A stretch of 64,000 bases of DNA from Aporrectodea caliginosa (lineage: Eukaryota; Annelida; Clitellata; Crassiclitellata; Lumbricidae). The notes beneath the pieces are model-generated. The model was not told the origin of the DNA. It did not search any database and worked only from the letters and a program-made list of their open reading frames with translations. Below are positions 33,283 to 43,952 of the stretch, piece by piece. Both the position numbers and the translations under genes were made by a program. The stretch is from positions 531,001-595,000 of the forward strand of contig JACEVL010000825.1 of assembly GCA_020284085.1 (NCBI GenBank). Direction: 5' to 3'. The stretch's first letter is position 1; each line of letters starts with the position of its first letter.

Positions 33283-33455
33283 GGATCCTGAGTGGCCGAG
33301 TGGGTTGGTAGCCCGCTCTCCACGCCAGCGGCCCGGGTTCGATTCCGGGTCGGTCGGTTTATCAGAGATTAATTTCTCGGATCTTTACTGCGGGTGGCTC
33401 GGTCGCAATATAGCCTAAACGTGGAGTACAATACAATACAATACAACACAATACA
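33283..33455 (+). mobile_element. SINE with Ser/Leu-type tRNA head, (AATAC)n tail
   Basis: GTGGCCGAGTGGGTTGG resembles the A box of Ser/Leu tRNAs and GGGTTCGATTCC is a perfect B box. It continues into unrelated sequence and ends in (AATAC)n at 33428-33455, so this is a retroposon rather than a functional tRNA gene. Confidence 0.75.
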
Positions 33456-33458
33456 ACT

Positions 33459-34722
33459 GGGGCGCGGTGGTATAGGGGTATGTTCGGTGCCTTGAGCTAG
33501 ACCTGGGAGTCACTTTGGTCAGCCAATCTGACCCCACTTGACCCTAAAGTGACTTGAGGTCGACTTGAAGTCGACAACTTTGAGCAAAACGACTTGATCC
33601 GACTTGGCAGAAAAACAACCAACTTCCGACTTAAAGTCGACTTCTGACATGGTAATAACGATTAAGTACGGCTAATAATACAAAAATTTCAAGCCAATTT
33701 GCCTGGCAAGCATTAATTTTATATACTAATTAGTAATGAGACCTCAACACCTGATGAATAAAATTGGTCAAAGTTTATTAGGCCTATTTTAAGCAGTGTG
33801 TTTTTGTGCTTGAACAGTTTTGTAATGCTCTAATGGGTTAGCAGAAGAATCTGTGGCGGACCGCGGACTGGTTGCACTGAATGGCTTGTTATAATGATAC
33901 ATTTTAATTCTGTTGTCATAATTATTTGGACACTAACCCCTAACGTATCAAATAGCAATGCATGCGTACCATACTACTGCCTAAAAAGTTCATTGATTTG
34001 CGCGCGTTCAGCTCTTGATAAGGTAGACGTGCTAACATTTTTATTAACATTTCGATTCGCAATTTTTATTAAACGTACGTGTGACGTCTTAACATAGAAT
34101 AACAAATGATAGCCTATAGATAAATCGATACCTATAAACAAAACAAGTAACTGTTTAGCACAACCGCCGCAACCGGCGTCGATAATACAAAATTAAACCG
34201 CAGCCTAACTAGGCTACGCGGTATAGACCGTAGAAGTTAGAACATGCTTCATTAATTTGTGCAAAAGCACTACAAAACTGCTTAAATGCTGCCGTGACCT
34301 CACGATCATTAGTGTGGTATGATAAATTTAGATTTATTTGTGTCTCAAGTCGGTTTAAGTCGACTTGTGGAAAAAACAACTTGAGGTCACTTTTCTTGAC
34401 AAATTCGACTCGGGGGTCAGTTGCGCTAGGCAGAAACGACTCGACTCGACTTGGGATGCCCAAGTCGACTGGGGTCGACTTATTGGGGTCGACTCCCAGG
34501 TCTACTTGGAGCTGGAGGGTTGCGGGTTCGAATTCACCTCAAAGCCGCCGCGTAGGGACCCTGGGCAAGTCCTTCACTCGCAATTGCTCATGCGCTTCGG
34601 CGTGAAACTCCGATTCAGCGTCCGCGCACGCGCGCAGTAGTCGGGAGCGCCTCTGAATGGGTAATCTGGTAGGGGCGCTATAACAAGTGTTCAAATACAA
34701 TACAATACAATACAATACAATT
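33459..34722 (+). mobile_element. SINE family 1 copy split by a DNA transposon
   Basis: Head at 33459-33497, insert at 33498-34504, remainder at 34513-34690 with B box GGGTTCGAATTC, core, GGGAGCGCCTCTGAATGG tail and (AATAC)n at 34694-34722. Confidence 0.85.
33498..34504. mobile_element. 1007-bp TIR element inserted in a SINE
   Basis: The ends TAGACCTGGGAGTC and GACTCCCAGGTCTA are perfect 14-bp inverted repeats. Subterminal regions are packed with AAGTCGACTT-like palindromes (33540-33660 and 34340-34495). It splits the B-box region of a SINE family 1 copy; flanks CCTTGAGC and CTTGGAGC suggest an imperfect TSD. No transposase frame was seen. Confidence 0.8.
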
Positions 34723-34810
34723 GCTCATGCGCTTCGACGTGAAACTCCGATTCAGTGTCCGCGCTGTAGTCGGGAGCGCCTCTGAGTAGAAATCTTGAAG
34801 GGGCGATATG
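34721..34810 (+). mobile_element. SINE family 1, 5'-truncated
   Basis: Starts at TTGCTCATGCGCTTCGACG directly after the previous SINE's tail and ends GAAATCTTGAAGGGGCGATA. Confidence 0.85.
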
Positions 34811-35179
34811 CATGTATTGGCAGACTGCAAATCTAAATGTCAAACAAAGCTGAGTCTGTCTGAGAGTCTTATTACTATTTAACAAATTAATAGTATCGCC
34901 TGGTTTCCTGAGGCATCCAATCCATAGGCAGCATGTGAAGGCCGTGGTTGCGGACGTCCTCAGTGTAGGCCCTATGACCCATAGTCGGATGTGGCCTCTG
35001 GAGATCTGCAGCTTATTAATTATTGAGCCTATAACATCCAGTCAACGACCTTGGCAATGCACCAATGCATGAACTCGTATGCAGCTCTTCATATAATACA
35101 TTTACTCTCTTGTGTACATACTTACTGACCTAGATAGCGCCATGCACGAATGAGCGGCAAAACAGTTGACTGGAAAATC

Positions 35180-35310
35180 GAACGCGTACTAGAACATGAT
35201 TGGATGTACGTTGCACGTGGTATAAATCAAATACCATTATTGGCTAATGACTGGTTATGTCAAACCATAATATATTTGATGACGTCAGATCAGTTGCTAT
35301 AGTAACGCTC
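35180..35310 (+). promoter_or_regulatory. candidate promoter with CRE and RFX X-box
   Basis: A full palindromic CRE, TGACGTCA, sits at 35280-35287. GTTGCTATAGTAAC at 35293-35306 fits the RFX X-box consensus RYYNYYN(1-3)RRNRAC exactly. A TATAAAT is at 35221-35227. Transcription into the downstream exon-like array is inferred, not shown. Confidence 0.5.
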
Positions 35311-35443
35311 AACGGTTTCGTTGAAAGTCTGTGGTAGCCATCTTAGGTTTGGTTTGACCGTTGTTTTTGGTTTTTCTTTGTTTCTTCAATTCTTTTTCGC
35401 TGAAAACTGACGATTCGAAGTTTAGAAGCAGAAGTTCGACGAG
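35307..35443 (+). ncRNA. candidate first exon of the exon-array transcript
   Basis: Unique-looking sequence just after the X-box that ends in a good donor (ACGAG/gtaaac). I saw no ATG in it, so if it is transcribed it is untranslated. The start is arbitrary, set after the X-box. Confidence 0.35.
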
Positions 35444-38400
35444 GTAAACGATAAAGTAAAATCTTGTAACTGTTTCTTATCGAAGTTTTCGGAGGAAACG
35501 AGCTCGTCGTTCGATTAAGGACGAAAGAAAATGACTGAGATGAGATGTAAAATTCATTGAGAATATAACTGTAATCTTCCAGTAAATTTGCCCTAGCTAA
35601 TTAGAAGACAAATAAATGTATTTGATGAAGTGAATGAGCTTAAAACTTGTATTATGCGTGAATGTTTTGATATGATTAGATTAGTAAAGATGAGGGATGT
35701 AGGCCTATAACTAATTTCGCACTTGGGCGAGTGTTTAAAAATGGACGAATAGGCTATGAGGCTGTTTTGAAGGCCCGTTTGAAGCGACTTTTAATTGCTT
35801 ATGGTTCGAAATCCATGAGCTTTCATTTAATATAATTATATATCCCAGTTCTGGATTATAGGCCTATAAGCAACTGATTGGAATTTGCCAGTGGCTAAAC
35901 CTTTCTCAGTATACATTGTATAGTGTTTAGAAGCAAAAATACAAAACATGTAGAAAGCCAACTGAATTTCAAGCCAACTTCAAGCAAAGCCCATGAGGTC
36001 CAAAACAGAAGATCAACAAGTTAATACTTTTAGCAATTATTTATCCTCTGGTTCACATATTTATATAAATTTAGGTTCTGAAGTTCAGCTGGGAAAAATG
36101 CAAAACATGAAGAAAGCTAAAAGCAAAGCAAAGCCAGCAATAAACCAATGTCATCATCTATAAGGAAAAACTGCATATTAAAGCAAACACCAGAGGTTGA
36201 GAATACAACACCAATAATATTGGTATTTTAAAATTATGGTTACTCTATTTTATATATTTAAGTCACTTTAATAGTTAGCACTTTTTTGTGACAGATTAAA
36301 AGTAAAAATAAAAGCAAGAAATCAAGAAAACCGTCATTGCTACAAAGCACAGAACATCTGCAGGTATTTTCAAAATTCAGATTACCCTGTCTCATACCTT
36401 TGTCATTTGAATTGAGGTAAAAATTGTTTTCAGCAGGTGATAAAACAAAAATATAAATAATGCCAATATTACAGCCAAGCAGAATCAACCACAGAAAGCC
36501 AAGAAGTCCAGAAGACCAGGTGGTATTTTAAAATAAATTTTCATTTGAAATTTTTTTGACACTTTACGAGCTAAAGTTGCTTAAACAGTTAAACCGACCA
36601 GCTTCAAAGACATCACCATGAAAGCAAAGTCCAGAGGTCCTGAACAGAAGATCAGCAGATATTTTCAAAGTCTGATTCCTCTGTTTTCATATGTCATTGT
36701 CGTTTTAGATGCAGACTTATTTTAGCAGATAAATACAAAAGCATAAAAGCCAAAAATCAAGTCATTAAGGCAACGTCACCAACAATATAAAGCCATTGAT
36801 GGGAAATGCTGAGGTAAGATATGAGAGGTTGTCCTATGGGTTATTATAAGTTAGACTTTAAAAATTCGCGTTTTTCATATCTGGTGACTGTTTTGAGCAG
36901 ACACAAGATATCAGTAAAGTCAACATCAAAGCAAAGCCAAGACCTAAACAGCCCTGATCAAAAGCCAGAGAAGACCAGCAGGTATTTTATCAAAATGAAC
37001 ATTTCTGTTTTTCATATCTGTATGTCACAGTATGGGCAGTTTTTCTTTTAGCAAACGAAATCACATAAAACATCGAGAGCCAGCATCAAGAGAAGCCTAC
37101 ATCAAAAGAAACCAGTACAGCCAGCACAAAAACAAAAACCAGAAGTACAGTCACTGCAGAAGATCAACAGGTATTTTTCAAATAATATTAAGGTTTTTTG
37201 TCTTGTATTTTGAAGCTGTTTTAATGATTAAAGTTTTTCAGCAGATAACACAAAAGACCAAGAAGACCAAATTCTCAACAAAGCCATTTTTAAACAATGC
37301 CCAGGAAAATTGGCAAGTCAAAGATGGTTTAGGATTGTCAGGTATTTTTCAAATTAAGTTTTTTCTGTCATATATTGAAGCTGTTTTAATAACGAAAGCG
37401 TTTCAGCAGAGAAACCAAGAAGACCAAAAGACCAACAAAGCCATAATCAAAGCCCAGAGAAGATTGACAGGTATTTTCAATGTTGGGTTCTTCTTCGGTT
37501 TTTTTATGTTGACGTTGTTTTAATGATGAAAGTTTTTCAGCAGATAAATGCAAAAACCAAGAAGACCAAAAGACCAACAACGCCATCATCAAAGCCCAGA
37601 GAAGATTGACAGGTAGTTTCAATGTTGCGGTCTTCTGTTTTTTTATGTTGACGTTGTTTTAATGATGAAAGTTTTTCAGCAGATAAATGCAAAAACCAAG
37701 AACACCAAAAGACCAACAACGCCATCATCACAGCCCAGAGAATATTGACAGGTATTTTCAATGTTGGGTTCTTCTGTCTTTTATATTGGAAGTTTTTTTA
37801 TGTTGAAGTTGTTTTAATGATGAATGTTTTACAGCAGATAAATAAAAAGAGCCAAGTAGACCAAATTTACCAGAATGGAATTATCGAACAACGTCCAGGG
37901 AAAATTGGCACGTATTATTCAATAAAGATTTCTTATATCGAGTTTCTTTTAATGATAACAGTTTTTCAGCAGATAAATACAAAAACCATGAAGAGCAACT
38001 TAAAACATAGCCATCATCAAACCCCTGAGAAGATTGACAGGTATTTTTTAAATTAAAGTTTTTCTGTCTTTTATATTAAAGTTGTTTTAATGAAAGTTTT
38101 TCAGCAGATAAATTCAAAAAGCCAAGAAGACCAAATTCACAGCAAAACTATAGTATAATATCCCAGGGAGAATTGGCAAGTATTACTTAATACAGATTTC
38201 TCTGTCATGTATAAAAGTCATTTTAATTATGAAAGTTTTCAGCAGATAAATAACAAAAAAGCCAAAAAGACCAAATTCACAACAAAGACATCATCAAACC
38301 CCAGAGAAGATTGGTAGGTATTATTTAAATTAAGATTTATGTTTTGTATCAGTCGTTTAATGATCAATGTGTTTTAGCAGATAGACACAGAAACCAAGAA

Positions 38401-39678
38401 GACTAAAAGACCAACAAACCCATCATAAAACAAAGGCAAAAACATTTGCAGGTATTTTTCAAATTATGGTTTCTCTGTCTCGTATAGTGAGTGCATTTTA
38501 ATGTTGACGGTTTTTTTAGGAGATAAATACACAAAAAGAAGGCCAAAAGTACAGCAAAGTCATCATCAAAGCCCTTAGAAGACTGACAGGTATCTTAGAA
38601 AGTTACATTTATCTCTCATATATGTTGAAGTCGTATTAATGATAATGAATTTAATGATTTTAATGATAGTTAAATACAAAACACCAAGGAGACCAAATTC
38701 ATAACAAAACCATTATTCAAACAAAGCCCAGGGAAAATTGACAGGTATTATTCAAATCAAGATTTCTCTGTCTCGTATGAAAGTTTTTCTAGTGACGAAA
38801 TTTTTTCAACAGGTAAATACAAAGAACCAAGAAGACCAAAATCACACGAAAGCCATCATCAGACAAAGCCCAGAGAAAATTGGCAGCTTTTATTCAAATT
38901 AAGATCTCTGTCTTGTATCGAAGTTGTTTTAATTAATGATGAAAGTGTTTTTTGGAGATAGACACGGAAACCATTTAAGAAGACCACAAGACCAACAAAG
39001 CCATCGTCATACCAAGACAAGAGAAAATTTGCAGGTTTTTTTCAAATTATAGTTTCTCTGTCTCATATATTGAAGGCGATTTCATGATGAAAGTTTTTCA
39101 GCAGATAAATATATTCAAATAAATAATATTGTAGATAAATGCAAAAAAAAACAAGAAGACCAAAATCACAACAGAGCCATTAAAGTCCAGAGAAGTTTGA
39201 CAGGTATTTTTCAAAGTTAGATCACTCAGTCCTATTCAAGGTCATTTAGTGAAGAAAATTTTTAAGCAGATGAACACAAACTACCAAGAATGCCAAACGG
39301 CAAACCCATCCACAAAGCCCACAGATGATTGGCATGTAATTTAAATTAAAATATTTGTTTCTACTTGGATGTCATTTTAATGATTTTAGTAGTGACCGTT
39401 TTGTTTTCAGCAATATAAAAGATACAAAATATCTTGAAAGCCAACATTAAAGCAAGCCATCACAAGAGTCCAGAGAAGAACATCAGGTACTTTAAAAAAA
39501 TTCATTTTCCTCGATTTTAATCTGAAAGTTCTTTTAGGTATGTATGTTGTCCAGCAGAGAGAAAGCCGTACAGAAGACAATTTCAAAGCAGACTACCCAA
39601 GCACAATTGATTTTAGAATACTTTTGGCATCATCTTCAAGATGCTGCCAGGGATATTTTTTAATGCAGGTTTCTCCTT

Positions 39679-40750
39679 TTTATCCATCTAGTTTAACTTG
39701 CGGGTTGCTTGATTGATTGATTGATTGATTGATTGAGCCACAGGCTAAAAAGCAAATCTTGCGACGACTAGTTCGATCACTTACAATCATTCAATCGTCG
39801 TGAAACTTGGCAGACAGACTCGCCCTCGCACACACTTCATTCTATCAAAATTTCAGCTCCCCCAAAAGGCTAGCTTATAGAATCGGGGACTCAACTTTTC
39901 GAATCGGGGAATCCCCTTTTCCGATATGCAGCGTTGTGATTGGCCAGCGTTGTGATTGGCCGCAGTCGTAAAATGAACGCGGACTATATATTTGTAGAGG
40001 TAACTGCTTCATAAGACGCATTATAGGATACTAGATGGATATAGTAAAAAACTTTGTTTTTACGGGCTGTATTTTATTACATCTGAATAACACAGTAGAT
40101 GAGATGTACTTTTCAGCCGATCCTACAATCATTATTTATTGATCAAGAAATCAAGCACATCATCAGAGCAAAATGTCCATCACACCAAAGCTCACAGTTC
40201 AAGAACAGCAGATCATCAGTTATTTAGAAATGAAGATCTCTGTTTGATGTCTTGGTCATTGTAGAGGCAAGAATGTATTTAAATTTTCAGTTGGTAAAAA
40301 AGAACCAATAGTAAAAACAAAGTTTTTTACTATATCCATCTAGTATCCTATAATCCGTCATATTAAGCAGTTACCTCTACAAATATATAGTCCGCGTTCA
40401 TTTTACAACATAGCGTCCGTTTAATCAAGCACCGCACCCGTTTCTGTTGCAGCCAATGGCAACGCTGGCCAATCACAACGCTGCGTGTGGGAAAAGGGGA
40501 TTCCCCGATTCGAAAAGTTGAGTCCCCGATTCTATAAGCTAGCCTTTTTGGGGAGCTGAAATTTTGATAGAATGAAGTGTGTGCGAGGGCGAGTCTGTCT
40601 GCCAAGTTTCACGACGATTGAATGATTGTAAGTGATCGAACTAGTCGTCGCAAGATTTGACTTTTTAGCTGTGGCTCAATCAACCAAACATTCAAGCAAG
40701 CAAACATTCAAGCAAGATTGCAAGATTCCCGCAAGTTAAACTAGATGGAT
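39679..40750. mobile_element. pair of inverted MITE copies around one array unit
   Basis: The left copy (about 39684-40045) and right copy (about 40330-40746) are inverted and highly similar. Each begins and ends with a short inverted terminus, TATCCATCTAGT and ACTAGATGGATA. The inversion also includes about 20 bp beyond the inner termini (at 40045-40065 and 40311-40330). The loop, about 40066-40310, holds an exon-like unit of the surrounding array. The left copy has a (GATT)n expansion at 39712-39737. No transposase is encoded. Confidence 0.75.
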
Positions 40751-41024
40751 AAAAATATAAAATGTCAAGAAAGCAGGCATCAAACCAGGCTCGGAATTCC
40801 AGAACAGATTAACAGGTACTTTCAAATTAATATTTCTTTTGTGTCTGTATGTCAGCCTCATGAGATGGATAAAATTGATTTAAATCTGACATTAATGCAA
40901 AGCAATCATGGTCTAAGGCCAGAGAAGACCAGCAATTACTTTCTGTAGTTCAGAATCCTCTGTACATGCCACCATAGGCGTAGCTACATTGAGGCACGAG
41001 GAGGCAGTTGCCTCCTTTGCTTTT

Positions 41025-41095
41025 TATATAGTGGAACTTCGATTTACCAATGACCCCAATGACCAGGATTTTGCCAGTGGTCTGTGAAGTTGCCT
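41025..41095. mobile_element. pogo/Tigger-like terminal fragment
   Basis: TAGTGGAACTTCGATTTACC resembles the TIR start of pogo/Tigger elements (CAGTAGAACCTCGATTA). Only one end was seen; weak. Confidence 0.3.
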
Positions 41096-41994
41096 CCTCT
41101 TGAATTTAAGTCTCACTATGTGCCTGCATGCCACAGTCACGTTAGGGGCTAAACTTATTTTCAGCAGAAGAAAACACATACAAAAAGCATAAAGAAGCCA
41201 GAATCAAAACAAAGCCCACAGGTACAGAAGAGTTGTCCAACAGGTAATTTTGAAATTGGATCTCAAAGATTCATGTGTGTCATATTCTGTGGTGTCCACT
41301 TAGCAGTGACAGTATTCAACAGACATAGGCTACAGCATTGATCAGTAAAGTCAACACCGAAACACAGGCCAGAAGTACAGAGCAGAAGATCAACAGGTAT
41401 TTTAACTAAGACTTATCTGTTTCACGTCTTTTTCACATTAGTGGCAACAGTTTTTCTTTCAGCGCACAAAAAAATCAACAAATGTTTAAGGAATTAAGTT
41501 TTTTATGTCATTTTAAGGACTGGAACTTGCATTTCTTTCAGCATAGACACCATCTTCAAAGCTAAGTTACCATGAAACTAATGCCCATGGTTTAGAAATT
41601 AAGTTTGAGAATGTGACTTTTAGGGAGTAATTGTGACTGACTTTGCAATGAGAGTGAAACTCAGTTTCGCCTTGAACTTTTTGATCTTTTTTGAGGTCCA
41701 TGACTTTCGGGTTGCCCTAGGGTCGACCCTTGGCCAGAATGCCCTGCCCTGGATACACCATGGCGTCTAAGTAAAGCTACGTTCTACCAACACTGTTATG
41801 TGTACTTCAGATGGCACACAGATATAAACCAAATCCTGAGCTCTCAAGACCATTCTATTTTATCATGTTTTTAATTCTGTTGTCAGATCAGAAGAACTTC
41901 TTATGAGGTTTCTTGAACAGCCCATATGAGTGTGCAATAATTACGATTAACCGTCTTACGACACTAGTGAAAAACTGTTGTGTGCCCTAAACTT

Positions 41995-43548
41995 CTATCG
42001 AAGTCTTCTTGGATCGCAGCCGAGAATTTTCTGGAATGCCTTTCGGAATTCTTCGTTGAAGACGGCGTACAGAACCGGATTGATGCTCGAGTTGGCGTAG
42101 CCGAGCCAGAAGAAGAAGGCGTCTAGGAAGGATGGAATTTGACAGTCCTTGCAGCAGGCGTGGACAACGTAGACAGTGGAAAACCCGATCCACATACCAC
42201 AGAAGAATGAGATGATGATGGCCATTCGGATGGTTGCTCTCGTCTCCAGCTGCTCCTGCCGCCTATTCTGCCCCGAACTACGAGACACTACCATCTTCTT
42301 GTAGGCGTTTACCTTTTTGCACGCCACTTCTAGCTTCATCGACGAGAGTTCTTTGTGGTTTTCCGTCTTATTGTTCTCCGTCTGCGTCTGCGTCGACGCC
42401 ATTTTTACCGGATGTTCGACGCCGTCTGCTGCTAAACATAGATTTGTATCTTTAGAGCATGACAATTCTTTAGCGCCGTCTTGGACCTTGTCATAATAAT
42501 CGGTGTCCATATGCGACTGGATGGATTCACTGTTGGCAAAGGTACTCTCGGTGACCGTGGTATCCTCGGTAGTATTTGTGCATTCGTCGTCAGCTATCGC
42601 CGATCGTTTGTACCTTCGCGACATCGAATACGAAGACCCACGCCTCTGGTTTCCATTTGCATCAGGCAGAGTCGGTGCACCATCAGAAATCACCGAATTC
42701 TTATCAAGCGGACTTTTTTCTTGTACTACGTCCTTGACTGGATTCATCGGTACGTGACATGGAACAACCGGACCGCAGCGAATTTTGTCTAGGACACCGT
42801 TGTGATGAAACGGACCTTTCTTGATTTTTCTCGTGCGCTTGCGTATCGCAACCAATATGAGTCCGTATAGTAGGAATGTGATGAAAAACGGTACGTAGAA
42901 AGACCCGAAGGCCGAGAATATGACGTAGCTCATGGTACTGATCAGGTGACACTTGTAGACATCCAGCTGTTCGTCGTACTGGTAGTTCTGCGCCAGGTCG
43001 ATCCAGCCGAGAGCAGGCGGAACGCAGATGGTGGCCGATATGGCCCAGACGAAAAGGACGTAGGTCGCTGCCTGCTTGGCGGACCGCTTTTCGCGGTACC
43101 AGAGCGGATAGAAGGTTGCCGTGAAGCGGTCGAAAGCGATGACGCAGATGTTCCAGAGCGATGCAGTGCAGTAGAGCGCGTCGCAAATCAGCCAAGCGTT
43201 GCAGATCGTCCGACCGAAGACCCAGTGACCCAGACACTCGTTGCAGACGGATAGCGGAAGGACCATCGTGGCGAGCAGGAAGTCGCTTAGTGCCAGGTTC
43301 CCGATCAGGTAGTTGGATATTGTCCGGAGGGGGCGGTACTTGAACAGAGCTAGGCCGACGAGTAGATTGGCAATGGCTGGAACGACGATGACTAGGGTGA
43401 GGACCAGGGCGAGGATTATTAGACCGGGCAGTGGGTAACTGATGGACACCAGCGAACCCCAACGGAATAGGTAGGGAGTCTGATTACCCCAGTCAGACAC
43501 TCCAGAGTGGAGAAATAGGGGTTCGCTCGACGAATTCCACACGGCCAT
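41995..43548 (-). CDS. Class A GPCR, biogenic-amine receptor-like, single coding exon
   Basis: A 517-aa seven-helix receptor in one uninterrupted frame, from ATG at 43548 to TAG at 41995. Landmarks: N61 (1.50), D89 in LALSD (2.50), C116 (3.25), D123 (3.32, the amine-binding Asp), DRF at 140-142, W168 (4.50), ECL2 C200, S212 and S216 (5.42, 5.46) with P220 (5.50), W453 (6.48), W481 (7.40), NPVLY at 490-494 and C511 (possible palmitoylation). N5 and N22 are extracellular sequons. The third intracellular loop is very long. Asp 3.32, Ser 5.42/5.46 and Trp 7.40 indicate an amine ligand of adrenergic, octopamine or serotonin type; the subtype cannot be fixed. Odd: P6.50 is Gly (G455) and position 6.52 is Ser. 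A possible 5' UTR acceptor lies near 43594. Confidence 0.92.
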   Translation of the reverse strand: MAVWNSSSEPLFLHSGVSDWGNQTPYLFRWGSLVSISYPLPGLIILALVLTLVIVVPAIANLLVGLALFKYRPLRTISNYLIGNLALSDFLLATMVLPLSVCNECLGHWVFGRTICNAWLICDALYCTASLWNICVIAFDRFTATFYPLWYREKRSAKQAATYVLFVWAISATICVPPALGWIDLAQNYQYDEQLDVYKCHLISTMSYVIFSAFGSFYVPFFITFLLYGLILVAIRKRTRKIKKGPFHHNGVLDKIRCGPVVPCHVPMNPVKDVVQEKSPLDKNSVISDGAPTLPDANGNQRRGSSYSMSRRYKRSAIADDECTNTTEDTTVTESTFANSESIQSHMDTDYYDKVQDGAKELSCSKDTNLCLAADGVEHPVKMASTQTQTENNKTENHKELSSMKLEVACKKVNAYKKMVVSRSSGQNRRQEQLETRATIRMAIIISFFCGMWIGFSTVYVVHACCKDCQIPSFLDAFFFWLGYANSSINPVLYAVFNEEFRKAFQKILGCDPRRLR

Positions 43549-43939
43549 GTTCGATAGGTGAGTAGCTCAATCACCAGTCAGAAAAAACAACCTGTTAATT
43601 ATAAAATATGACATGTAACTCAGAATGCCATTCCATTCTAAGGTTGACAGTTTGTTTTGCATAGATTCAGACAAAATTGGGATATGGCGCACACCTCCGT
43701 GCGTGTGTTTTTCAGTTTTCGATTTGAGATTTTTATTATAAAAGATATTTTTTACAGTTTTACCTAGTCTTTTTTGAAAACGTCATATAGTAATCACTTA
43801 GCCTAACCTCTCTGAGCTTTGGATTATGAACAACATTGTTTATATTGGTTAGTTAAACATTCTTTTAACTATTTTCTCTTGCGGCACATATCATCGCTCG
43901 ATGTGTACGCTGCATGTACTGAGCAACGGATTTCGAAAA
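43549..43939. other. GPCR upstream region
   Basis: Between the GPCR start and the LINE. A minus-strand acceptor-like TAATTAACAG near 43594-43603 suggests a 5' UTR intron; no promoter element is clear. Confidence 0.35.
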
Positions 43940-43952
43940 TGAACTATTCGTC

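Larger units (their letters stand above)
35931..41396 (+). repeat. tandem array of about 30 exon-like units with splice signals
   Basis: Each unit is a purine-rich block (mostly 64-100 nt, typically CAGATAAATACAAAAACC then AAGAAGACCAAA, CAAAGCCATCATC and CCCAGAGAAGATTGACAG) preceded by a pyrimidine tract and CAG and followed by gtattt. Examples: 36295-36363, 36901-36981, 37052-37170, 37242-37341, 37407-37470, 37541-37612, 37680-37751, 37835-37911, 37970-38040, 38105-38179, 38243-38317, 38378-38451, 38520-38589, 38670-38744, 39411-39486, 41165-41243, 41323-41396. In the core the intron-like spacers are 58-83 nt. Donors are mutated in a few (36660 gt to at; 38887 gt to ct). Exon lengths are often not multiples of three and no frame stays open, so a non-coding spliced RNA or a decayed repeat gene is more likely than a protein. 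It may also be an untranscribed satellite. Confidence 0.75.

Noticed and set aside
33283..33360. Functional Ser/Leu tRNA gene
   Set aside because: A and B boxes are good, but the acceptor stem does not close and an AATAC-tailed body follows, so it is a SINE head.
37032..37523. 163-codon open frame across the exon-like array
   Set aside because: It reads through acceptor, donor and spacer alike and is not open in neighbouring units.
37500..37760. Box C/D snoRNA: ATGATGA box C-like words in array spacers
   Set aside because: No CTGA box D at a suitable distance and no terminal stem; the words belong to the repeated TTTTAATGATGAAAG segment.
40363..40605. 80-codon minus-strand frame in the right MITE copy
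   Set aside because: No domain, starts on TTG, and the inverted copy does not preserve it fully; non-coding MITE sequence is simpler.
35931..41396. CRISPR-like array
   Set aside because: Animal genome context, degenerate long units with splice-like borders, and no cas genes.
42704..43462. 252-codon open frame overlapping the GPCR in another frame of the same strand
   Set aside because: Shadow of the GC-rich receptor coding sequence; the receptor frame has all family motifs.
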